IMG/VR virus record: IMGVR_UViG_3300038463_000128
Coordinates: 1 to 35,696 of that record
Source: a virus
Direction: 5' to 3' (one strand)
Length of the DNA: 35,696 nucleotides
Shown here: positions 5,846 through 14,703 of the stretch, one piece after another
Layout: each line of letters starts with the position of its first letter
Position numbering within the stretch: position 1 is the stretch's first letter
The notes under the pieces: model-generated
Database searches by the model: none
What the model saw: the letters and a program-made list of their open reading frames with translations, nothing else
Told to the model about the DNA's origin: nothing
Program-made: the position numbers and the translations under genes

Positions 5846-6472
5846 TTGGCAGCATATGTAAATCCAATAACATTAAACTACGACACAAAATGGAATGGCA
5901 GTTTTTTCGAGCAATGCGCTCTTGGTAACCTATTTTGTTTCGGCGGCGTAAGCACAGCCCTTGTCGCCGCAAATGCCACAGCAACGGGACTCTCCGCAAC
6001 CGCGCAGCCAATAATTGGGATCTATAACCCAAGTAATTCAGGCCGAATAATGGTCATTCAAAGGGCGACGGTTTTAATCACCACAGCGGCTGCTTCAAGT
6101 GTAAGCCCAGGCTCTTTTGTTTGGGTTTACGCAACCTCAAATACTATTACCTCTGGGTCAACACCCATAAGCCGCGTTATAACGGCCACAATCCCGACAA
6201 GCGTTGCCAAGGCTTTTGCTTTTGGAACGGCGCTAACTGGGCTTGCCGGAAACCTTACAAACTCTTTAGTCCCATTTAACAGCACTCAAATCGTTACTCC
6301 TCAACCATCTACGGCCACCTCTTTAATGGGCGGTCAGTCAGAAGAGCTTGTTGATGGTTCCTGGATAGTCGAGCCTGGCAACTTCTTAGGAGTTATGGGC
6401 ACTGTTTCAACTACCACAGTCTCTTGCGCTTCAAACCTGGTATGGCTAGAACTGCCAACAACTGGCGGATAA
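5846..6472 (+). CDS. Probable virion/decoration protein
   Basis: 208 residues from a TTG at 5846, 6 bases after AGGGGG; there is no ATG or GTG near the start. It is rich in small and beta-forming residues (TSNTITSGSTPISR, SVAKAFAFGTALTGLAG) with a start (AAYVNPITLNY ... GNLFCFGG) and an end (VEPGNFLGVMGTV ... LVWLELP) typical of beta-sandwich phage surface proteins. It lies at the front of the virion module before terminase. I do not recognise a named family; a structural role is inferred from composition and place. Confidence 0.6.
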   Translation: MAAYVNPITLNYDTKWNGSFFEQCALGNLFCFGGVSTALVAANATATGLSATAQPIIGIYNPSNSGRIMVIQRATVLITTAAASSVSPGSFVWVYATSNTITSGSTPISRVITATIPTSVAKAFAFGTALTGLAGNLTNSLVPFNSTQIVTPQPSTATSLMGGQSEELVDGSWIVEPGNFLGVMGTVSTTTVSCASNLVWLELPTTGG

Positions 6473-6474
6473 AG

Positions 6475-6570
6475 ATGGCCCATACCCTTAATCCAGATGG
6501 CATCATTTGGGTGATAGGGGCGGCAGGAATGATTCTCGTTCTTTTCTCAGTTTATCTCACGGTCAACTAA
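6475..6570 (+). CDS. 31-residue single-pass membrane peptide
   Basis: Starts 2 bases after the previous stop and begins MAHTLNPDGIIWVIGAAG, with a hydrophobic helix of about 20 residues ending LFSVYLTVN. It is predicted from its composition and tight spacing only. Its end overlaps the end of the convergent DUF5675 gene by 8 bp. It could be a small holin-like peptide given that the neighbour may be a cell-wall enzyme, but this is speculation. Confidence 0.5.
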   Translation: MAHTLNPDGIIWVIGAAGMILVLFSVYLTVN

Positions 6571-6979
6571 TTATTAACTGAAATGGCTGCCCAGCCATAG
6601 TTGTCATAAACAATTTAAACGCGTCTTGAGATCTCTGAATCATAAACCCAACTCTACTAAGACCTAAGAGGATGCATCCCTCACTATCGGTCTGTGGGTA
6701 ATTTCCGACGTGAAGCAATATCCCAGTGCAACCAGGGACATCTTGCAAACAATAGGCATCAAACGGCACTCCACGGGATAGCTGATGCTGGCCTAAAATA
6801 CAGGTATATTGACCGCTCGGTACCTTTGGCGAATATGTAGTAGAAAGAGATGTCGCATCTGCTGGCTGGACCGGGTATGCATGTTCGGCAGTTGCGAGAA
6901 ATAGTGTTGAGTCTTCGTTTGATAATGTCCCGAAGATTCCTACAGACAAATAATCAGTCCGTTGTAAGGTCAAGATCAT
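6563..6979 (-). CDS. DUF5675-family protein, candidate cell-wall enzyme
   Basis: 138 residues with the family signature in order: VPSGQYTCIL (about 53-62), DAYCLQDVPGCTGILLHVGN (74-93) and DSEGCILLG (97-105). The H-x-GN ... S-x-GCI pattern recalls the catalytic H ... S-x-GC motif of YkuD L,D-transpeptidases, so a cysteine-dependent peptidoglycan activity is possible; the family's function is not established. No other endolysin is recognisable in the genome, which makes this the best candidate. It is a leftward gene inside the rightward virion block and must have its own promoter in the gap 6980-7082. Confidence 0.78.
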   Translation of the reverse strand: MILTLQRTDYLSVGIFGTLSNEDSTLFLATAEHAYPVQPADATSLSTTYSPKVPSGQYTCILGQHQLSRGVPFDAYCLQDVPGCTGILLHVGNYPQTDSEGCILLGLSRVGFMIQRSQDAFKLFMTTMAGQPFQLIIS

Positions 6980-7082
6980 TATTAATCTTTACATAAATAG
7001 TCTAGTTAGCCGATATAATAATTATAGGGGGGGAGTACACCCTTTGGAGCTTTTTGAGTTTGGAGGTGTACGACACGTTTAA
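6980..7082. promoter_or_regulatory. Divergent gap between DUF5675 and GIY-YIG genes
   Basis: Holds a rightward -10 match TATAAT (7014-7019) without a good -35, a leftward TATAAT (7026-7021), a run of seven G (7027-7033) and an inverted repeat GTACACC (7035-7041) / GGTGTAC (7065-7071). It most likely carries back-to-back promoters with an operator or leader hairpin on the right side. Confidence 0.45.
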
Positions 7083-7547
7083 ATGGATCTGAAGGAAAAA
7101 TCTAAAGAATATTATGTCTATCAGTTGATAGACCCTCGAAATGGGGAAGTGTTTTATGTAGGCAAGGGCAAAGGGAAAAGAATGAAACAACACGTTCCCG
7201 CTGCCAAAAGAGGGAATTCTGATAACCCGAGAAAGACCCTAAGGATAAGAGAAATTATTAATGACGGCTTCGAGGTGAAATACTTCGTTTATGCCAAGGA
7301 TCTTTTAGAATCAGACGCATTTGATATAGAACGCGAGCTTATTAAAGAAATTGGTAGAGAAAAGCTTACTAATTATCATTCCGGCGTAAATACAGTCAAA
7401 GAACAAGCAAAACTTCTATTGAAAAGATTGAAACCTATTCGTAAATGGGCAGCCGATAAATATGCCAATGGCGGTTATACGATAGAAGATTTAAAACGAT
7501 ACAAATCTCTCGCTAGTTTTTATAGAAGAATGGCCAGACATGGCTAA
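7083..7547 (+). CDS. GIY-YIG nuclease-domain protein
   Basis: 154 residues. Residues 10-38 carry the GIY-YIG signature in its LEM-3/ANKLE1-like form: YYVYQLIDP then EVFYVGKGKGKRMKQH, with the conserved lysine/arginine and histidine after YVGKG. Downstream ERELIKEIG (about 88-96) supplies the conserved glutamate region. The C-terminal third is basic and helical (LKRLKPIRKWAADK). It would cleave DNA, either as a free-standing homing-type nuclease or in packaging, where phages often keep a nuclease gene beside terminase. It overlaps the small terminase gene by 8 bp. Confidence 0.82.
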   Translation: MDLKEKSKEYYVYQLIDPRNGEVFYVGKGKGKRMKQHVPAAKRGNSDNPRKTLRIREIINDGFEVKYFVYAKDLLESDAFDIERELIKEIGREKLTNYHSGVNTVKEQAKLLLKRLKPIRKWAADKYANGGYTIEDLKRYKSLASFYRRMARHG

Positions 7548-7908
7548 GAAGAAAATGGGAGCTCCAGAGATTAAAATTAATTGGGAGTTAGTCGAAGATT
7601 TGCTCGGCATTCAATGCACAAAAGTTGAAGTTTGCGACATATTAAAAATATCAGACGATACCATTTCAAGGCGCTGTAAATCTGAATTTGGGCTGACTTA
7701 TGCGGAGTATTCCGACCAAAAGGGCTCAAAGGGGCGCGTAAGTTTAAGACGCAAACAATATGAACTTGCGATGTCGGGTGATAGGGTTATGCTTATTTGG
7801 CTTGGGAAGCAGTATTTAAAGCAGTCTGATAAACAAGAACTAACACATGATTTTAAGAATGGCCTCGCAGATCGTTTAGCGAGCGCTAGAAAGCGAAGGG
7901 CAAAATAA
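7540..7908 (+). CDS. terS: Terminase small subunit
   Basis: 122 residues. It begins MAKKKMGAPEIKINWE and has an N-terminal helix-turn-helix: CTKVEVCDILKISDDTISRR (residues 25-44). It then shows the pattern SLRRKQYELAMSGDRVMLIW followed by LGKQYLKQSDKQE, typical of terminase small subunits. The small subunit binds the pac site in the phage DNA and directs the large subunit to start packaging. The pac site is usually in or near this gene. The basic C-terminus (LASARKRRAK) may touch DNA or the large subunit. Gene order terS, (insert), terL, portal, scaffold, coat matches P22. Confidence 0.88.
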   Translation: MAKKKMGAPEIKINWELVEDLLGIQCTKVEVCDILKISDDTISRRCKSEFGLTYAEYSDQKGSKGRVSLRRKQYELAMSGDRVMLIWLGKQYLKQSDKQELTHDFKNGLADRLASARKRRAK

Positions 7909-8864
7909 AATTATTAATTGCGACTCCTATTTTCGACGGTAACGTTCCAATTCAATATCTGCATTCGTATATCAAATCTATTCCATACTTTCACGAAGCT
8001 GGAATTGAAGTGACGCTCTTTAATGAGCCAAGGAACCTTGTGTCGTGGGCTAGAAATCGTTGTGCTGAGTTTGCGATGAAAAGTAAATACGATAAGCTTT
8101 TGTTTATAGACGCTGATATTCAATGGGAGCCAAAGCAGATATTTCATCTCTTAAGATCTAAGAAAAGAATTGTTGGAGGAACTTATCCTCTCAAAGTGTT
8201 TCCGATTCGTCTTAATTATGGGCCAATAATTAATGAGCATACTCCTGTAGGGGAATACTCTGCTTTTGAATATTTCGATAAAGTCTCTGATGAATCTGGT
8301 GAGTTTGAGGTATTAAATATTCCAACAGGCTTTCTAAAGATCGACGTTGATGTGTTTGAAGAGATGGCTCCGCATATGAAGAAATATCATCACAGAGATC
8401 CAATGAAACAAGAACTTGAATATGAGCGAATGTTCTTCCCCGTTGAGATCGATGAGACTGGAAATCTAAACACTGAAGATTGGGGCTTTTGCCATGAGGC
8501 TCGTAAGCTAGGTCTTAAGCTTTATATGAATAAACATTGTGTTGTTGATCATGTTGGACGTCATACGTATAGCGCTACTAAGTCGTTAGATCAGTCTTAT
8601 CATAAGCTAAACGTTAACGAAGATCACTCAGACTTATCTAAGAAAGAACTTGAACCACACCCGTTTGCCAAATGGCCCGGCAATCTCCCATGCTTCTGTG
8701 GATCTGGTAAGAAGTTTAAGCGCTGCCATCAAGATACGTTGCCAAAGATGTGCCCCAAAGAACTATTTGAAACGCTTGATGCAAGCTACAAAGATCAACT
8801 TGCACATATTCAAGGAATGCGTGACCGAGGGAATATATTTAAACTAGAGAAGCCTTTGTTTTAA
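7905..8864 (+). CDS. GT-A glycosyltransferase-like protein with C-terminal SEC-C zinc motif; non-AUG start
   Basis: Homology to the second glycosyltransferase-like gene (15057) starts well before the first GTG (8010): the in-frame residues KLLIATPIFDGNVPIQYLHS match the first strand of that protein. The frame upstream has no ATG, GTG or TTG; the best start is ATA at 7905-7907, overlapping the terS TAA as ATAA and following GAAGGG, with ATT at 7917 as alternative. From 7905 it has 319 residues. FIDADIQWE is the DxD-type metal/nucleotide site. Near residues 261-271 CFCGSGKKFKRCH is a SEC-C zinc motif. It may modify virion proteins, DNA or host sugars; its substrate is unknown. Confidence 0.78.
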   Translation: MKLLIATPIFDGNVPIQYLHSYIKSIPYFHEAGIEVTLFNEPRNLVSWARNRCAEFAMKSKYDKLLFIDADIQWEPKQIFHLLRSKKRIVGGTYPLKVFPIRLNYGPIINEHTPVGEYSAFEYFDKVSDESGEFEVLNIPTGFLKIDVDVFEEMAPHMKKYHHRDPMKQELEYERMFFPVEIDETGNLNTEDWGFCHEARKLGLKLYMNKHCVVDHVGRHTYSATKSLDQSYHKLNVNEDHSDLSKKELEPHPFAKWPGNLPCFCGSGKKFKRCHQDTLPKMCPKELFETLDASYKDQLAHIQGMRDRGNIFKLEKPLF

Positions 8865-10324
8865 TGTCTGACCTCGAAGACGAGTTAGTCGAAGAAATTA
8901 GTTACTACGAAACAGATCCAGTTGGCTTTGCTGAGATGGCTTATCCCTGGGGCGAAAAGGATCTACAAGATTCTAAAGGCCAAAGGGAATGGCAGCGTGA
9001 AGTCGGCCTTGATATTCAAAAGCACCTATCAGATCCAAAGACTAGGTTTAGCCCGTTACTTATCTCAGTAGCTTCTGGACACGGGATTGGGAAGTCAGCA
9101 GACATTGCTCAGATCATCCATTGGGCTATGAGTACGTGTGAAGATACAAAGATAGTTGTAACGGCCAATACAGAGACGCAGCTAAGAACTAAAACCTGGC
9201 CAGAGATATCAAAATGGTTTAGGTTAGCCATCAATTCACACTGGTTTAACGTCACCGCGACTGCTGTTGCTAGCGTTGATAAGAGTCACGAAAGATCCTG
9301 GAGGACTGATGCCGTCACGTGGTCGATCAACAATACTGAGGCTTTTGCCGGATTACACAACAAAGGAAAGCGAATCGTCGTTATCTTTGACGAAGCATCT
9401 TCCATTGCCGATAAAGTCTGGGAAGTTACTGAGGGCGCGCTCACTGACGAGAATACTGAAATCATCTGGATTGCCTATGGAAACCCTACGAGAAATAATG
9501 GAAGGTTCAGAGATTGTTTCGCCCGTTTTAAGCATCGTTGGAAATGTCGTCAAATTGACTCTCGTGATGTCGAAGGAACCAACAAAGCCCAAATAGAAAA
9601 GTGGATCGAAGACTACGGTTTAGACTCTGACTTCGTTAAAGTAAGAGTTCGAGGAATATTCCCAACAACCTCGTTTAAACAGTATATTTCTACCGAAGAT
9701 GTTGATAAAGCCTACGGTAAAGAGTTAAGCGAATCTTCCTATAATTGGGCACCCAAGATCCTTACTCTAGACCCTGCCTGGGAAGGGGATGACGAACTCG
9801 TCATAGGGCTCAGGCAAGGTCTCTCTTTTAGAATCTTAAAAACTCTGGCAAAGAATGATAATGACGTATTCATCGCTAATATTTTAGCTACATTTGAGGA
9901 CGAAGAAGAAGCTGATGCTGTTTTTATTGATGGCGGTTACGGGACTGGCGTTGTTAGTGTTGGCCGAACTCTTAAGCGGAACTGGCAACTAGTCTGGTTT
10001 TCAGAGCGTTCTGCGGATGAAGGATGCCTTAATAAGCGCGCAGAAATGTGGAAGTCCTTAAGAGATTGGCTCAAAGAAGGTGGATCTATTCCCAAAGATC
10101 CAGTACTTCACGATGAGATCATAGCTCCAGAAACAGTGCCGAGATTAGACGGTAAGCTACAATTAGAATCAAAGAAAGATATGAAGTCTCGTGGAGTTCC
10201 ATCACCTAATAGAGCCGATGCTTTAGCTTTATCATTTGCCTACGAAGTTTCATCTAAGAACCTAAAGAGAAATCATAAGAGCTATCATCAAACTGGCAGC
10301 AAAAGTTCCTCGTGGATGGGCTAG
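8864..10324 (+). CDS. terL: Terminase large subunit
   Basis: 486 residues. The ATPase domain has a Walker A variant ASGHGIGKSA (70-79) and Walker B IVVIFDEAS (171-179) with the catalytic Glu177. The nuclease domain follows with acidic residues at D303 (LTLDPAWEGDD), D356 (VFIDGGYG) and the NRADALALS aspartate near 460. This is the motor that packs DNA into the prohead and cuts it; with the P22-type portal a headful mechanism is expected, which also explains the circular map. ATG overlaps the previous stop as TAATG. Confidence 0.96.
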   Translation: MSDLEDELVEEISYYETDPVGFAEMAYPWGEKDLQDSKGQREWQREVGLDIQKHLSDPKTRFSPLLISVASGHGIGKSADIAQIIHWAMSTCEDTKIVVTANTETQLRTKTWPEISKWFRLAINSHWFNVTATAVASVDKSHERSWRTDAVTWSINNTEAFAGLHNKGKRIVVIFDEASSIADKVWEVTEGALTDENTEIIWIAYGNPTRNNGRFRDCFARFKHRWKCRQIDSRDVEGTNKAQIEKWIEDYGLDSDFVKVRVRGIFPTTSFKQYISTEDVDKAYGKELSESSYNWAPKILTLDPAWEGDDELVIGLRQGLSFRILKTLAKNDNDVFIANILATFEDEEEADAVFIDGGYGTGVVSVGRTLKRNWQLVWFSERSADEGCLNKRAEMWKSLRDWLKEGGSIPKDPVLHDEIIAPETVPRLDGKLQLESKKDMKSRGVPSPNRADALALSFAYEVSSKNLKRNHKSYHQTGSKSSSWMG

Positions 10325-10372
10325 CCCCAAGTCTCGTATATTTCTATTGAAATGTTCCCGATACTAGAAATA

Positions 10373-10403
10373 GTGTAAGAGTTACACAGATCGTGTAATT
10401 TTT
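10373..10403 (+). promoter_or_regulatory. Alternative hairpins before the portal gene
   Basis: Three 6-bp segments alternate: GTGTAA (10373-10378), TTACAC (10382-10387) and GTGTAA (10393-10398), followed by five T. The middle one can pair with either neighbour; only the second pairing is followed by a T-run. This is an attenuator-like layout or a pair of overlapping operators. Arms are short and AT-rich, so stability is modest. Confidence 0.45.
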
Positions 10404-10412
10404 AGGGGAACA

Positions 10413-12524
10413 ATGGACTTAAATGAAAAACGTGATTTAGATCCCTCCAGTGATGAGGAGTTAATAAAGCTTGCTAAGCAACGCTTTCAAGTCGCCGTCG
10501 AAGCCGAAACAGAAAATAGACGTCAAGAATTAGAAGATCAGCAGTTCCTGACCGGCGAACAATGGCCAATGGAAATCAGAAATCAACGGATGCTAGATAT
10601 GCGTCCTTGTTTAACAGTCAATCGTTTGCCCCAATTCATAAGACAAGTCACAAATGATCAACGTCAAAATAGACCTTCTATCAAAGTTAACCCATGCGAT
10701 TCTAAAGCCACAGTTGATACCGCAAAAATACTACAGGGAATGATAAGACACATTGAATACAATTCTCATGCTGATATCGCATACGACACAGCTTTTGAAT
10801 ACGCAGCGTCTTCTGGCATCGGTTATTTTAGGATCGTTACTGATTACTCCGATCCTATGTCGTTCCAACAAGAAATATTAATCAAACGTATTAAAGATAG
10901 ATTTTCAGTTTACCTGGATCCTTTTTACCAAGAGCCTGATGGTTCAGATTGCCAGTGGGGATTCATCTTTGACGATATGTCTCGTGATGAGTTCCAGGTT
11001 CAATTCCCTGATGCAAAGCTATCTGGGATGAGTGATTGGTCATCGTTAGGCGATAACCAAGGCATGTTCATCAATGCCGAAGCAGTGCGTGTTGCAGAGT
11101 ATTACTATAAGGTTTGGGAAGAAGTAGAACTATGCTTACTATCTGACAAAAGGTGTGTAGAGAAAAAAGATCTGCCAGATAAATTACCTGATGGTTTAAG
11201 AGTAATTTCAGAGCGTAAATCTTTAGTTCCTAAGATTAAATGGGCAAAGATTAACGGTATTGAAGTTCTAGATAAGACAGAGATTCATGGCCAATGGATT
11301 CCAATCATCCCGGTAATAGGCGAGGAATTCATAGTCGAAGGTCGAAGGATATTATCCGGCATAGTCCGTAACGCTAAAGACCCACAGCGTATGTACAACT
11401 ACTATGCTTCTGCTGCGACCGAAATGATAGCCCTTGCACCTAAAGCTCCGTTCATTGGAGCTGAAGGACAGTTTGAAGGCTATGAAGATATTTGGAAGTC
11501 AGCCAACTTTAAAAACCACTCATTCCTTCAATATAAGCCAAAGACTATCGGAGGCATCGCAGTTCCACCTCCGGCTAGAACTCAGTTCGAACCTCAGGTT
11601 CAGTCCATTACAGTTGAGAGGCAACAAGCTTCTGACGAGTTGAAAGCTGTTACTGGAATTTATGACGCATCTTTGGGCAACAGATCCAATGAACAATCAG
11701 GCATTGCAATTCAAAGACGTAACAGTCAATCACAGATTTCTAACTTTCATTTTATAGATAATCTCTCACGCTCCCTAAGACATGCAGGTCGAATATTAAT
11801 CAATTGGATTCCTGAAATTTATAGCTCAGCTCAAGCGGTGAGGATAATAGGTGAAGATGGCGAAGTTAAAATGCAAGAGATCAATCAACTTATCCCGGGC
11901 CCTGGCGGCGATAAGAAAACTCATTTCTTAGACGCTGGAACATACGATTGCACCGTAGATACTGGACCAAGTTTTCAGACTAAGCGTCAAGAGGCTGTTG
12001 GATCGATGCTTGATCTTACAAAGGCTGCGCCACAGTTAATGCAAATGGCTGGAGATATATTAGTAAGGAACATGGATTGGCCTGGGTCTTCTGAAATTGC
12101 AGATAGAATCAAGCGTTCACTTCCTCCTCAAATTACATCAGATGACGAAGGCGATCCAATCCCACCCCAAGCTAAGCAACAAATGACCCAGATGAGTACG
12201 ATGATCCAAAAACTATCTCAAGAGTTGGATGCCAGCACTAAGGTCATTGAGAATAAGAGTTTAGAGCTAATGTCTAAAGAGCGCATCGCTGCAATGGAAC
12301 AGAAAACTCAACTAGCAATTGAGCTCATGAAACATGACCAAAAAGATGCGGCCACAATATTCCAAGCTGAGCAAGACCACATAGATCGTCAACTTGATAT
12401 CGATCGGCAACAACAAGAGAGCTTATTAAATAATAGCGGAGCTGGCGGAAACGCTGCGCCTCCAACTAATCAACAACCTGTTGGAGCTGGCCCACAAGCT
12501 GCGCCCCAAGGAGCAATGCAATGA
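10413..12524 (+). CDS. P22-like portal protein
   Basis: 703 residues, close to the 725 of P22 gp1. It opens with a helical region (EEFLTGEQWP-like: EDQQFLTGEQWPMEIRNQR), then MLDMRPCLTVNRLPQFIRQV and NDQRQNRPSIKVNP, the standard start of the P22-like portal family. The C-terminal 120 residues are long, glutamine-rich helices (KVIENKSLELMSKERIAAME), matching the P22 portal barrel. Twelve copies form the DNA gate at one vertex and the platform for gp4-like tail proteins. ATG at 10413 follows AGGGGAAC. Its end overlaps the scaffold start as ATGA. Confidence 0.93.
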   Translation: MDLNEKRDLDPSSDEELIKLAKQRFQVAVEAETENRRQELEDQQFLTGEQWPMEIRNQRMLDMRPCLTVNRLPQFIRQVTNDQRQNRPSIKVNPCDSKATVDTAKILQGMIRHIEYNSHADIAYDTAFEYAASSGIGYFRIVTDYSDPMSFQQEILIKRIKDRFSVYLDPFYQEPDGSDCQWGFIFDDMSRDEFQVQFPDAKLSGMSDWSSLGDNQGMFINAEAVRVAEYYYKVWEEVELCLLSDKRCVEKKDLPDKLPDGLRVISERKSLVPKIKWAKINGIEVLDKTEIHGQWIPIIPVIGEEFIVEGRRILSGIVRNAKDPQRMYNYYASAATEMIALAPKAPFIGAEGQFEGYEDIWKSANFKNHSFLQYKPKTIGGIAVPPPARTQFEPQVQSITVERQQASDELKAVTGIYDASLGNRSNEQSGIAIQRRNSQSQISNFHFIDNLSRSLRHAGRILINWIPEIYSSAQAVRIIGEDGEVKMQEINQLIPGPGGDKKTHFLDAGTYDCTVDTGPSFQTKRQEAVGSMLDLTKAAPQLMQMAGDILVRNMDWPGSSEIADRIKRSLPPQITSDDEGDPIPPQAKQQMTQMSTMIQKLSQELDASTKVIENKSLELMSKERIAAMEQKTQLAIELMKHDQKDAATIFQAEQDHIDRQLDIDRQQQESLLNNSGAGGNAAPPTNQQPVGAGPQAAPQGAMQ

Positions 12525-13456
12525 CCGTAACAATCAAGTCGTCCACTGATAATGAAGCTACTGTGACCGCTGCGTTAGGCGATCTGGCTGTAACAAAACC
12601 AGTTGATGATAAAAAGCCTGAAGTAAAAGAGCCGGTAACGGACCCGGTTACTGATGCATCGGTAGATGAACCTACCGACGAACCGGAACCTTCAGAGCCA
12701 GAAGAAACTGATGAAGAAACCGATGAGGAATTAGAATCAAAACCAGACGAAGAAAAGCCAAAGCCTCCTAAGAAAAAAGGTGGGTTTCAAAAAAAGATTG
12801 TCAAGCTTGAACAAGAGAAAGAATACTGGCGCCAAGAGGCTCTGCGTGTTCAAACTCAAAGCCCTGCTCCAAAGACAGAACCCATAAAAGATACATATCT
12901 TAGACCAAAGGCTACTGATTTCGCTACACACGATGAATACCTTGAAGCGCTTGTTGACTGGAAAGCTGAAGCAAAGATGCAGGCTGCCAGACAAAAAGAA
13001 GTTCAAGAAAAAGCGAAGTCAGAGGTTCAAACCAAGTTTAATACTCATAACGCTAGAGTTTCAGCGTTTAAAGAATCTCATGACGATTTCGACGATGCTC
13101 TTGATAATGTGTCGACCATTCCCATGTCGATTGCAGTTCAAGAGTCTATCTTAGATTCAGATCATGGGCCTGAAATGATGTATGAACTTGCCAATAACCC
13201 AAAGGAATTTAAACGCATTTGCAGTTTACCTCCTTTGCAAGCTGCAAGAGAGATGGGTAAGCTTGAAGCTAAATTCGTCAAAGTTGAATCTAAAACCTCT
13301 GAGAGTCCAAAAACTGTTCGAACCCCGAAGCCTGTTACGCCCGTTAGAACTCGTGGCGCTTCTAGCTCAAAGGATCTTAACGATCCTAACTTGAGTTACG
13401 AAGATTATAAGAGGATTAGGAACGAGCAAATTAAACAAAACTCTATGAGGAGATAA
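12521..13456 (+). CDS. Scaffolding protein
   Basis: 311 residues between portal and coat, the position of P22 gp8 and nearly the same length. Residues 25-85 are very acidic and proline-rich (TDEPEPSEPEETDEETDEEL), followed by a basic patch (KPPKKKGGFQKK), a coiled-coil stretch (KIVKLEQEKEYWRQEALRVQ) and a helical C-terminal part with a positively charged end (RIRNEQIKQNSMRR). Scaffolds line the prohead, guide coat assembly and leave before DNA enters; the basic helical end is what binds coat in P22. Confidence 0.85.
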   Translation: MTVTIKSSTDNEATVTAALGDLAVTKPVDDKKPEVKEPVTDPVTDASVDEPTDEPEPSEPEETDEETDEELESKPDEEKPKPPKKKGGFQKKIVKLEQEKEYWRQEALRVQTQSPAPKTEPIKDTYLRPKATDFATHDEYLEALVDWKAEAKMQAARQKEVQEKAKSEVQTKFNTHNARVSAFKESHDDFDDALDNVSTIPMSIAVQESILDSDHGPEMMYELANNPKEFKRICSLPPLQAAREMGKLEAKFVKVESKTSESPKTVRTPKPVTPVRTRGASSSKDLNDPNLSYEDYKRIRNEQIKQNSMRR

Positions 13457-13459
13457 TGT

Positions 13460-14683
13460 ATGTCTAATAGTTTATTAAGTATTAGTATGATTACGAAGGA
13501 AGCCCTTCGCATACTAGAGAACGAATTAGGTTTCGCAAAAGGTGTTAATCGTGAATATGATGACACTTTTGCAAATGCTGGAGCCAAAATTGGTTCTGTA
13601 ATCAACATTCGTAAACCAGTTCGTTATACGACTGTTTCGGGCCCTGCTCTTCAATTGCAAGATATCACCGACCAGTCAGTCGCTTTGACTCTCGGAACTC
13701 AGCAACACGTTGACTTTCAATTCACATCGAAAGATATGTTATTGAACGTTGATGATTTCAGTGATCGTTATGTGCTACCCGCAATCAACGCTCTAGCCAA
13801 TAAAATTGATTACGATGGTTTAACACAAGTTCCTACCGGTGTTTCAAACTTTGTAGGAGCTCCTGGAACAACTCCGGCAACTGCATTGCTTTTCTTGCAA
13901 GCTAAACAAAAGCTGGCAGAAAATGCTTGCCCCATGGATGACAAGATTAGCTGTATTATTAACCCAGCTGCTGAAGCAAGTATTGTTGATGCATTAAAAG
14001 GATTGTTTCAAGATGGTCCTAAACTCGCTGAACAATACGACAAGGGCTTAATGGGACGCGCTCTTGGCATGAATTTCCGCATGGACCAGAACGTTCAAGC
14101 ACACACAATTGGAGCTCTTGGTGGAGTTGGTATTTCTAACTGCGCTACTGCTCAAACCGGATCAAACATTATTACTAACAACTGGACTACAAGTGTAACT
14201 AACTTACTCTTGCCCGGTGACGTAGTAACTTTTGCTAACGTTTATGCAGTCAACCCTGTTTCATTCCAATCAACTGGAGCATTGAAACAATTCGTTGTTA
14301 CCAGCGCTGTAAGTTCGAGCGGTGGAGCTGCAACGATTCCGATCAGCCCTGCAATTGTAACCTCTGGTCCTTATCAGAACGTTACTGCCGGAGTTGCTCA
14401 GAGTTCTGCTGTTCTAACGTTCGCATCGGCATCTAGCTATGCAAACGTTGTTAGTCCTGTAAACGTGGCTTACCATAGAGATGCATTCTGTCTCGGTATG
14501 GCAGATCTTGAATTGCCGGGCGGAGTTGAAATGGCTGCACGTGCAAGTGATCCAAGAGCTGGAATGAGCTTACGGGTTGTTCGGGCATATGACATCGTCA
14601 ATGACCAACATCCTTGCAGAATTGATGTGCTCTATGGATGGCAAACCATCTATCAAGAACTCGCTTGCAGAATTCAAGGGTAA
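13460..14683 (+). CDS. P22-like major coat protein
   Basis: 407 residues, near the 430 of P22 gp5, with the family's opening: ITKEALRILENELGFAKGVN, then DDTFANAGAKIGSVINIRKP, VRYTTVSGPALQLQDITDQ and HVDFQFTSKDMLL. A variable inserted beta-rich region lies around residues 240-330. The ATG at 13460 follows GAGGAG at 13447-13452; an overlapping ATG at 13456 stops after three codons. Forms the HK97-fold T=7-type shell. A strong terminator follows the gene, which should raise coat levels relative to the genes downstream. Confidence 0.93.
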   Translation: MSNSLLSISMITKEALRILENELGFAKGVNREYDDTFANAGAKIGSVINIRKPVRYTTVSGPALQLQDITDQSVALTLGTQQHVDFQFTSKDMLLNVDDFSDRYVLPAINALANKIDYDGLTQVPTGVSNFVGAPGTTPATALLFLQAKQKLAENACPMDDKISCIINPAAEASIVDALKGLFQDGPKLAEQYDKGLMGRALGMNFRMDQNVQAHTIGALGGVGISNCATAQTGSNIITNNWTTSVTNLLLPGDVVTFANVYAVNPVSFQSTGALKQFVVTSAVSSSGGAATIPISPAIVTSGPYQNVTAGVAQSSAVLTFASASSYANVVSPVNVAYHRDAFCLGMADLELPGGVEMAARASDPRAGMSLRVVRAYDIVNDQHPCRIDVLYGWQTIYQELACRIQG

Positions 14684-14703
14684 TTTAAAGTTATTAACTT
14701 CTG

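Noticed and set aside
8010-8864. GTG at 8010 as the start of the first glycosyltransferase
   Set aside because: Upstream residues match the N-terminal strand of the paralogue, so the gene begins earlier.
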